NCBI GenBank assembly: GCA_947184155.2
Contig: CAMXCT020006457.1
Span: 163,581-227,580, forward strand
Direction of reading: 5' to 3'
DNA: 64,000 nucleotides
From: Cladocopium goreaui
Taxonomy: Eukaryota; Sar; Dinophyceae; Suessiales; Symbiodiniaceae
Shown here: one piece after another, positions 42,101-49,600 of the stretch
Layout of the letters: the number at the start of each line of letters is the position of its first letter
Position numbering within the stretch: position 1 is the stretch's first letter
Notes under the pieces: model-generated
Databases searched by the model: none
Told to the model about the DNA's origin: nothing
The model's input: the letters and a program-made list of their open reading frames with translations, nothing else
Program-made: the position numbers and the translations under genes

Positions 42101-44121
42101 GCCGGGAACCCGCTGTGATGAATGTGTTCCAGCGGCCGTGGGGGGGGGGCAAACAAATGTTATGACATGCTTGTTGGCTATTCACGGAAATTGTAAGTGC
42201 ATTCAAATAAATATATCCCTTTCTAAGCCTTCTCAAAAGGCATGCAAATGCACACACATTCACGCACACACACACACACATGTGTATATTCATATGTGAC
42301 ATTTACACAATCACACACACATATGTCATGTCTGCATACACAATGAAATACACACCAATTCAACTTCATCCACAGACCTATCCATCCGTCTGTGTATGTG
42401 ATTTTCAAAACTGTCATATTTACATTTGCAAATATATATATGTAAATAAATCACATGCATATAAATATGTGTAAATAAATATGTATATATATATACACGT
42501 ATATATATATATATGATATTCAAAATGATTACAGACATAATTTATACATAGTATTACATAGTTATACACTCCCCCCTTTCGTGGACCAGACTCCATCATT
42601 CGCCAGTTTCCTCCACTGAGGTCTACCCAACGTTTACCATGCCCTTGGCGCCGACCGTCCAACGTACCAAGATGTACCAAGGGTCTGAGGTTGACAGTGT
42701 GCAGCACGGCGCCCAAGCAGGAAATGGCATGGTAGCATTCAAAGTGCCAACCTTCCAGCAGCTACCGGTTTTTCAGCTGTCTGATGGGATCATCCTGAGC
42801 CCCCTGAAAGATTCCATTGCAGCAGTTCAATCAGGTGAAACGGCCTTGTCCAAAAAAATCGGGAATACGGTTGGTATACCCTAAATCATCCCAAATTCAT
42901 CTACCCCCTGGTAATTTAACATAGCTATTGAAAATGGCCATTTATAGTGGAATTTCCCATGAAAAATGGTGATTTTTCATGGCTATGTTAAATAACCAGA
43001 GGGTAAATCCACTGGTTTCCTGTGATTTTCCTATGGGCTATCCCGGTCTCCCAAGGCCACGCTGGCCGCGCCTGTATTCCACATCAAGGTAGCCACCCGG
43101 TCCTGGAAACGATGTCCGAGACATCTCCCAGTTGCGTTTTTTTGGATCAACATCAGTGGTATTTCACCATGGCAAATGTATGTAAATACCATGGATATAT
43201 ATATATATATATTGAATCAGTTTTTTACAAACATGACAAATGTATGTGAATAAATGTTAGTTAGTTATTATATTCATGTAATGGTATTAATTATATATCA
43301 TGATATATCTAACCATCAAAGATGTTGATAGACATATATACACATGATATCATTAAAAACGCATGTAACAACATAATGGGATACAACTAACCCATTATGA
43401 TTCATCCAGTTGGGTGTAACGTCAGTCCTCCAGTTTCACCCCACACTTGCTAAGGGCTGAAGCTAGACGCTTGCTGCGTCGGAGGTGTTCGCCGTAGGTG
43501 GTCACATGATAGCCATGAGAGGTCCTGACCGGCAATTTTGAGGCCGCCCCTGAAATCATAAATGCAGTTGGTGGCTTCAAGTCCTCAAAAAAAAAACATT
43601 CAACTAGGATTATCATCCTATGGTTGAAACTCAGGACTGTTTGAGACCAGAAACCAAATGGTTTCAGTGATGAGCCCCTTCAAAACATGGGGCCCAATGG
43701 TGAAACCACACTGCCCTGCAAACTGGATTCATGGTACATCATGGTACATCCACCATTGTTTTTCGACACGCCCAACAACAATATGAAGTCGATTAGATAC
43801 CCACATTTCTGCTGCTGCTCAATTCTTCACCTCCCAATGTGCCCATGTAAAATCCCAGTAGATCGGTGAAATTTCACATGGTTCATCATTAAATCAGCAT
43901 ATGGGGATGGGTCAAAACCCTGGTACCTAGTGAACCCCAAAATAGCTGGGATTTATGGATGTTCATCCCACTAAAAATGTATCTATAGGTATTGACCCAT
44001 ACCCATATTTTTGGAGCTTCACCTCGTGACGATGGAGCTCTTCGGCTGAATCTGCGCCCCACGGTCGCAGAGCTTCGACAGAAGCAGGGGCTCGGCATCG
44101 CGAGCACCCATCGCAGCTGCC
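23549..44121 (-). CDS. AMP-forming fatty acyl-CoA synthetase, 28 exons
   Basis: The enzyme activates fatty acids with ATP to acyl-AMP, then acyl-CoA. Exons in order, right to left (coding starts at ATG 44111): 44023-44121, 43428-43524, 43072-43102, 42686-42751, 41676-41719, 41045-41092, 40333-40434, 39460-39510, 38940-39018, 37774-37834, 37075-37107, 35699-35796, 35216-35311, 34575-34663, 33512-33538, 32938-32989, 32266-32316, 31228-31297, 30774-30813, 30111-30166, 29722-29750, 29125-29154, 28572-28602, 27221-27311, 25720-25772, 24618-24672, 24224-24307, 23549-23599. They total 1,704 bp in one frame, 567 residues plus stop, the usual size. Motifs YTSGTTGRPKG, WGMTETNP, ITGDVA, SDRSKDVIKSGGEW and HTGTGKMDKKAIR are in order. 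Closest family by memory is AlkK/FadD-like ligases. Chain length and compartment are unknown; no SKL-type peroxisomal tail is present. Confidence 0.92.
24137..24161. repeat. CA/TA microsatellite
   Basis: An (AC)n run passes into (AT)n within the intron between exons 27 and 28 of the synthetase gene. Confidence 0.9.
26834..26879. repeat. AT/CT compound microsatellite
   Basis: Two (AT)n blocks are followed by (CT)n inside the long intron between synthetase exons 24 and 25. Confidence 0.9.
26977..27092. mobile_element. MITE-like element, family 1, decayed
   Basis: It starts TACCCTCTGGTGGTAAAC and ends in a degraded inverted end (GTTTACCACAGGCA). It lies in the intron between synthetase exons 24 and 25. 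The family is described at 28070. Confidence 0.55.
27536..27612. mobile_element. MITE-like element, family 1, left half only
   Basis: It starts TACCCTCTGGTTATGTC and matches the element at 27733-27839 almost exactly until it breaks off before the right inverted end. It suggests a deletion or a nested replication product beside the intact copy. Confidence 0.65.
27733..27839. mobile_element. MITE-like element, family 1, two-ended
   Basis: The 107-bp element starts TACCCTCTGG and ends CCAGAGGGTA. Both flanks also read TA, compatible with a TA target duplication. The interior is also largely inverted (ATTGAAAATGGTGAT facing ATGGTGATTTTCCAT). It lies in the intron between synthetase exons 23 and 24. 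Confidence 0.8.
27858..27953. mobile_element. MITE-like element, family 3 (ATTGGTTTAAGGGAAAAT ends)
   Basis: It starts ATTGGTTTAAGGGAAAATC and ends with a diverged inverse ending CCAAT. The inner arms ACCGGAAACC and GGTTTCCTGTA pair imperfectly. Related copies are at 33027-33110 and about 44418-44515, with decayed ones near 797-905, 3100-3206 and 36604-36700. Confidence 0.6.
28070..28175. mobile_element. MITE-like element, family 1, two-ended (best copy)
   Basis: The 106-bp element has ends TACCCTCTGGTAATTT and AAATTACCAGAGGGTA, perfect over 14 or more bases. There is no ORF. Taking the outer TA as a duplicated target leaves an end sequence CCCTCTGG, reminiscent of Stowaway/Tc1-type MITEs. 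The transposase source is not in the window. It lies in the same intron as the copies at 27536 and 27733. Confidence 0.82.
29598..29701. mobile_element. MITE-like element, family 1, two-ended
   Basis: The 104-bp element has ends TACCCTCTGGTGAACTAAC and GTTAGTTCACCAGAGGGTA, a perfect inverted pair. It lies 20 bp from the 29-bp exon at 29722-29750. Confidence 0.82.
30626..30674. repeat. CA microsatellite
   Basis: An (AC)n tract with a few substitutions in an intron of the synthetase gene. Confidence 0.9.
30774..35796 (-). CDS. Acyl-CoA synthetase exons 12-19 (substrate and adenylate core)
   Basis: Exons encode VPMFHVLSWGIPYALLMTG (12), MDWRVQLSTGVPTVWQQL (13), LALRRLICGGSAPPASLMR (14), DELGVEFVQ (15, 27 bp), VWGMTETNPIGSSAKRI (16), SFENVRKAGLPCPG (17), VEVRIARLDDLHQTV (18) and LVRGPWVIQEYFQ (19). 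WGMTETNP is the adenylate-binding motif with its conserved TE pair. Donors are GA, GT, GC, GT, GT, GA, GT and GT. Introns here contain several family-1 and family-3 inverted-repeat elements. Each junction restores one codon without insertion or loss. Confidence 0.87.
31083..31160. repeat. Tandem repeat of about 11 bp (GTTTTCCATAG)
   Basis: Seven imperfect copies of TAGGTTTTCCA lie head to tail, just upstream of synthetase exon 18's donor side. The same words occur singly in the inverted-repeat elements. Confidence 0.8.
31527..31624. mobile_element. MITE-like element, family 1, diverged
   Basis: Ends TACCCCTCTGG and CCAGAGCGTA with a degenerate interior; two ends present. Confidence 0.6.
32407..32515. 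mobile_element. MITE-like element, family 1, diverged
   Basis: The left end is TACCCTCTGGTAGACC and the right end ACCAAAGGGA is altered. It lies in the intron between synthetase exons 16 and 17. Confidence 0.6.
33027..33110. mobile_element. MITE-like element, family 3
   Basis: It starts ATTGGTTTAACGGAAAAAT and ends with the inverted TCCCTTAAGCCAAT. It lies in the intron between synthetase exons 15 and 16. Confidence 0.6.
36732..36777. repeat. 9-bp tandem repeat (CTAAGTCAT)
   Basis: Five near-perfect head-to-tail copies in the intron between synthetase exons 11 and 12. Confidence 0.9.
36901..37011. mobile_element. MITE-like element, family 1, two-ended
   Basis: Ends TACCACCTGGTGATGACTAA and TTAGTCATAACCAGATGGTA; the interior shares ATGGAAAATGGCCCATTTATAG-type arms with other copies. 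It lies 64 bp from exon 11. Confidence 0.7.
37075..41719 (-). CDS. Acyl-CoA synthetase exons 5-11 (ATP-binding loop)
   Basis: Exons encode DLNYIISHAQ (5), DRMMFVDAHLIPLLEQ (6), ASLELFICVGENAEANN (7), TVDYEAFLMSGNE (8), WPMVPETSLMGLCYTSGTTG (9), AAYSQRSTYLHTLM (10) and LAISAAEVVMP (11, 33 bp). Exon 9 holds the glycine-rich loop that binds the ATP phosphates (YTSGTTGRPKG), split after the last glycine's first base by a phase-1 intron. Donors are GA, GT, GT, GC, GT, GT and GT. All acceptors are AG|G. Exon 7 is the least conserved and rests mainly on phase and position. Confidence 0.85.
40153..40249. mobile_element. MITE-like element, family 2, diverged
   Basis: Arms CTGTGGGACAATAATAAACC and GGTTTCTTGTTTTACCCACA face each other around a short centre. 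Compare 3550-3669 and 50148-50247. Confidence 0.6.
42487..42515. repeat. TA microsatellite
   Basis: Two (TA)n blocks separated by CACG in the intron between synthetase exons 4 and 5. Confidence 0.85.
42686..44121 (-). CDS. Acyl-CoA synthetase exons 1-4 (N-terminal region)
   Basis: Exon 1 carries the Met at 44111 and MGARDAEPLLLSKLCDRGAQ, matching the family's N-terminal 'PLLxSxLLxRGA' region. Exon 2 continues with GYHVTTYGEHLRRSKRLASA, exon 3 (31 bp) with DRVATLMWN and exon 4 with WHFECYHAI and GAVLHTVNLR. Donors are GT, GA, GC and GA. An AG|G acceptor lies just 10 bases before the ATG, so an upstream untranslated exon or a spliced-leader addition is expected there. A second in-frame start further upstream cannot be excluded. 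Confidence 0.85.
42902..43005. mobile_element. MITE-like element, family 1, two-ended
   Basis: The 104-bp element has ends TACCCCCTGGTAATTTAAC and GTTAAATAACCAGAGGGTA. It lies in the intron between synthetase exons 3 and 4. Confidence 0.8.
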
Positions 44122-46502
44122 CTGGAAAGATTTCATGCCATAAATTCATGGGAAAAACATGGGAAAACACTGGGAAAATAACCATACTTAGGTTCCTTAG
44201 GTTTTCTTTGGATCTAATATGGGTTAATGACGGTTAATGTGGGTGATGATGATATATGCAAAACAATTTTTTGAATGAAATGGTGCTTTAGTTTGGGGTA
44301 AACATGCAAACAAGTGGAACAAATTATATATGATATGTTATTAATTGTATTGGAACGTAATCTACAAATGGCGGGGTTTCTACATCTATGTTGGTTTACT
44401 GGGGGTAACAATCAACAATTGGGTTCTGGTTTAAGGGAACATGTCAACCGGAAACGATGGTTTTACCCATCGAATTGATTGGTGTTTCCTGTGACTATTT
44501 TATTATTAATCAATTTCATGTGAAATAAAATGGAAGGAACTTTTAACCAGCAAACATGCTGAATTTGCTATGAAGCAATGGTGGTTGAATTAGGGTACTG
44601 GCAGAAAAAATAAATAAACAAATTAAACAAATATATACATGCATCGTATCTAACCATCAAGAAAATGGAATAAGCAACCAAACATAATTATGGATTCAAC
44701 ACGACTTAATCATCATAAATTGATCTAATCAGCCAGAATGATGTTTTCATTGGTTTTAACTTTTAACCATCAAAAATCAAAACTGCGAAAACATCTGGGA
44801 ACTGGTGGTTTAGGCAACCAAACAAAGGGACATAACCAACAAACGGGTCTTAACCACCAGAAAATTAAACCAACGAAACAAAGGTTTAACGAGAAAAAAT
44901 ACATTTTACCGTCACAAGCCAAGATTTTGCCAACGGAAATTGCAGCTGCTAATTACTGCACCGACAAAATGGGGACTCAACCGAGAAAAAAAGGCGGCTT
45001 TGAAATTCAAAAATGTGACCACCAAACATGGTTTATCATGGTTACTGTGAGGTAAAGCATTGCCAATCCTAGATTTAGATACCCCACACAAAGAGGTATC
45101 AAATTTTGGCTGGTTAATATACATTAACATTGCATGGCAAAAACCAATCTTCTTCTGGCCTACCCAACCAAGGTTCAAGAATCTATGACAGACTGCATGG
45201 ATTGACTTTAAAGCAAAAGTGGTAGTTCAGCGGCAAAAAGGTGGGTCCGGAGTCCGAATGACGTAGCCATATTTTTAAGCAAGGCACATACGTGACGGCG
45301 CCATCATCAAATCCAACTTAAGTTCAATACCCAAAAGCGGCAAACGGGCTTGGAGAGGCAGAGAGGGCGAGAGAGACAAACACATGTGTATACCTTTATA
45401 ACATGCACACACACATATGTATGTGTACATAAATATATATATATATGAACCCGGTCCCCGGGCTCCCACCCCCCATGGTATGGTCCCTCCCTGGGTGGGG
45501 GGGCCTGGCTCATATAATACATATGACCATATGATTATACATATCTAGACTAGAATATATATTGTATGTATATGTACGAATAATCCGCATGTTTTACACA
45601 ATAAAAAAATATTTTGACGAGACAAATGTAGTGAGACTTTTATTTCCTGTTGGCAAATCCAGGTCATTTTCCATCATTGTAAAGAACATCACTGAGGTGC
45701 GCACAATCCTGAGCAACCCACTGAAGTTTGCAGCAGTGCTGCGGTCGGAAAAATTGTGAGAGGTCGTTTGCTGCAAGATGTTTTTGCAGGATTTTGCGCT
45801 GTGTCCCTCCTTGATTTTCCCAAGAACTGGAGGTTTCCAGCAAATTCACCACATTGAATAATTTGATGGAAACTAATGTGATAAATTGATTTGTAAACCC
45901 ATCCAGCTACAGTTATCTACCAAAAACATCAGTTTTGCTATTGATAAACGCAATTTTCCTATTGAATGTACTCTTCATGTTCCCCTGTGCATCTCAGAGT
46001 CGGCAAGGCTTGTGGGGCCATGATGAGAGCTTCAAAAGGCTACGGATCTGTACCCCAAAGGTAGGGAAGCAAATGCCTGATCCTAAAACCTGCTGTTGGA
46101 ATCATAGACTCAGAAATGCAGTATATAGGGGGTTGTTTCACAATGCGTACACCCATAAAATTCCCTTAACTGCAAATTGGGCTATCGCATGAGAACAATA
46201 ATTGCATGATTACCAGCCAAAAAAACTGCTATAACATTGGGAAAAAACAATTGGCAAACATTTCTGGTGCTTTCAGCCACCTGCGAAACGTGAGTCAATG
46301 GAATTCATCCTCCGCCCCACGTTCCGCAGCCTGCCCCACGTCCGTATCACAGGACACCTGGGATTGTTGCACGCTTAAGGATGTTTATCAGTGAACTTTG
46401 TTCGAATCAAGGCCAAACAGCATTGCAAAATAATACCTCGGAAGTTGCACTCACCCAATGGTTTGGTGCGGTTGATGGAGAAATGCCAAGACTAGACACG
46501 AA
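44122..46502. other. Region between the two genes; no supported exon
   Basis: The segment separates the last exon of the ubiquitin-like/ankyrin gene (46503) from exon 1 of the synthetase (44121). It contains a family-3 element (about 44418-44515). The minus-strand reading at about 45285-45340 (MMAPSRMC before a GTATGT donor) could be an upstream synthetase exon, but its phase does not match exon 1. The promoter and trans-splice site of the synthetase gene should lie here; no motif can be assigned. Confidence 0.5.
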
Positions 46503-46629
46503 TCAACAGTAGGGCCGACTTTCAGGCGTTTTTCTTAAACTTGCTATCCCAGTGGCCAAAAAAGAAGCAAGCTCCTCATCCCCCCTCTCGGCGGCAAAGT
46601 GAATTGCTGTCGTGCCATCTGGAAGACTC
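46503..46629 (-). CDS. Terminal exon of the ubiquitin-like/ankyrin gene
   Basis: The exon has a CCCAG|G acceptor and encodes SLPDGTTAIHFAAERGDEEL and a short tail SLRKTPESRPYC followed by TGA. The DGTTAIHFAAERGD part is an unmistakable ankyrin start. It begins with the last base of a codon, so the previous exon must end with two bases. Confidence 0.75.
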
Positions 46630-49600
46630 CTGGGGGTGCGGGTCATGGGCAAAAAAATATTTTTTTTTTGGGGGTGCATCTTAGTTGGTAAGTGTTGGTG
46701 CATGGTTCACAACCTGTATATTTGCGGATTCTGTTTTTTTTAAAACGCCTTAATTGCTAATTGTGGTGCGCATCCAAATTCAACGCTTCTTTCGTATATC
46801 CCTGTGGTTTTGCTCGCCGAGCAAGGTGATTCTCAGCACATAGGCGTGCTCCACACTAGCGTGTCCATCGCGTTCCTTCTCAAACACAGCGTGTAGAAAA
46901 TAAATATGGCGACAGCACACGCACCAAAATTAATGCCTAACCTCAAAAACTAAAGAAGAGAAAGCGGCCCTGGAACATCTAACTCACCTTATATATTATA
47001 TATCCTTATGCTTTTTGTGCCGTCCCTGTTGCTGCATCAGCCCCACTTAGCTTGGGAGTTGCAATTCAGCCCCATGTTCCTCGCACCTGCCCCACACCAA
47101 GCCATGGATGAATGTGCTGAGAGACGTCGCTCCTTGTGTTCGTGGCTCCCATGTGGTGTAGAACCTGTGCGGGCCAGATTGGGTTGGGATGACCCTGATG
47201 ACCCTTGGGATGGCAGTGGCCGAGGAACGTGTGCTCTTTGAACTTGCGATGTTATCAGCGCCCGCGCCGAACGTAAGCCATGTCCCGCCGATGACCTGCG
47301 GTTCTTCCTGCGGTCTACTTCGAAAGTGCGCAACAGGTGCATGGAGGCTGATATTGGCTAGGTCGGCCCAAGCTTGTTAGTGCTCACACAGGGATGCGAA
47401 GAGCATCGGGCACGCCTACATTCAAAAATCGGATTTGGTTTAAAATAGAATTGTGTTTTCTGCCCTCATTTCTCTTTTCGGAGGGGGTGGTATTGTGAAT
47501 TAAATCAACGTTCCCGTGTCTTGATCGATGTTTTCACTCATCAACTTTCATCCAATGGAGGACCTGCGAGCTGTCAAAATCAGGACCTCCGAATAGGCAA
47601 TATATCGCCTTCTGCGGGTTGCGGGGCTGTTTGTAGGGCCCAGTTTTCGCCAGGGATTCTTTTTCGCACGTCCCGGGGAATTTTTTCCCCCTCAATGCTG
47701 CATCAATTCCCTCGCTATTTGCAGCATGTTAAACCTCGAAGCTGCCATTTCGACAATATTTGCAACATTTTGGAACCATTTCTACGGTAATTGCATGTAA
47801 TTGCAGCATTTTGGACCTAGACACTGACGGTAAGTCGAGCATTTTGGAGCTAGAAACACTTATTTCTGCCGGAATCGGACATTTTTGGAGCTAGCAGCAA
47901 TCTGGGGTTGGTCCAGCTAGAAGTGTTGTTGGGGCTGCTGTGGTGTGTGCTTGGGGTTGGTTAAAGGTATCGGTATCGTGGGTTGGGTTAGTTATTCCAG
48001 GTCGGTTTAAAGTTGGTTTATAAATGGTGTTTGTGTAGCGCTTGTTTAGCGTGAATTTAGTGTTGGTGCAATATGTTGTTTAGGGTTAGTTTGCGGTTTA
48101 GCTAGGAGTCCGCTTAGTTTTAGGGTTGGTTCAAAGAGCATGGGGTTAAGGCTGCTGTAGGATTTGTTTCGGCTGAAGGCATTTTGGAATGTTTCTTATC
48201 TTAAGATATGCTCAGGGTTGGTTTACGTTTGGTGTAAGGTTTTGTTTAGATTTGGTTTAGGGTTGTGTTCCAAGGCGCTTTGAAATTGTAGTTAAACTTG
48301 ATTTAGGGTTTAATTTGGGTGTGCTTAGTGATGCTTAGTGTTAGCTTAAAGTTTAATCTGGATTTATTTATATAATTTTGGCGTAATGCTTATTTACCAT
48401 TTTTCGGGTGTTATTTCTGGCGTGCTTAGTGTTTGGTTTAAGATGTGTTTAAGTTTTCTTTCGGTTTGGTTTGGGGTTGATTCAGGATTGGGTCAGTGGT
48501 TTATTGCTGGTTGGCTTAAGGTTGGTGCAAAGTTGTATCTAAAATCGGTTCAGGGTTTGATTCGGAATTTGTCGAAAATTCATTTGTCTTTTAGGTTTGG
48601 ATTTAGGTTTGTTTTGGGTTGGGTTAACCCTTTAATTGGCATTCGTTTCTCAAGGTTTATTTGAGGTTGCTTGAAAATTTAAAGTTGGCTTGGGGGTTGA
48701 CTTTAAGGTGCGCGTGCAGTTTCCTTCGTGAGGGTTTTAGGATTTATTTTATTTTTTGCATTTATACATATATATATACATAGATAGTTTGCTTTAAGGT
48801 TTTCTTTGGGGTTGGATCAAGTCTTTCGTGTGGAGCTTCCAAAGTGCGGTGTCGAAGTCAAGGGATGGAAAAGTAACAATTGTCAATGTATTGTTTTCAG
48901 GGACCATCTACAGAAAACCATTTTTTACCATCAATAATATATAATATAATAATATAATATAATATATAATATAATATAATATATTATCAAAGCACAAGGG
49001 CAACAAAACAAGATTCTCACGTTTTGAGGTGAACAGGAAAATCACCACAGGTACTGTACACCAATCTACACCAGGCGCAAGGCGGTGGGCTGAGCAAACA
49101 AGGCTCTTGGATCCTGGTCCTTGGGAAAGTGCAAAAAAAAGGAATGGGCTTTCGGTAAACTTACCCTTCAACCAGGCTTTCGTTTTTTTTTTCGGAAGAA
49201 GAAATGGATCAGAATCCCGAAGCCATCAAATAATTCAAGGTAACCTGCAAGAAGCCATCTGGATTCTTCGGATGATCCACCCCCGAAAAAACACAATCTT
49301 TGGTGAGGTATGCTCTCTCTCTCTCTCTCTCTCCCCCATCGCCCTCAGGTCCTGAGGTGAGGTATGCTACTACGGTTGCTTTTTGTCTGTCCCACCTTAA
49401 TATTGTTCGATTCTTACCCATTATATCCCCATATCCACCTCAAAAACCAGCATGACAAGCATGTTTATTGGTTAAGTCATGTTATGTCACTATCTTTAAT
49501 GGTTGAATCACCATCCTGATTCAGTTCTTCCACCAACTTGCGCTAACAATGGCACAATGGATTGGCGCATCAGGGAACATCTGAACCACCATGGTTTTCC

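Noticed and set aside
45255..45290. GTAGCCATATTTTTAAGCAAG, resembling the dinoflagellate spliced leader ending
   Set aside because: It departs from the conserved leader core at several positions, and no full leader or relict was found anywhere in the window.
47008..47380. GC-rich island with ORFs on both strands
   Set aside because: No domain and no consistent splice structure. Listed as unassigned rather than as a gene.
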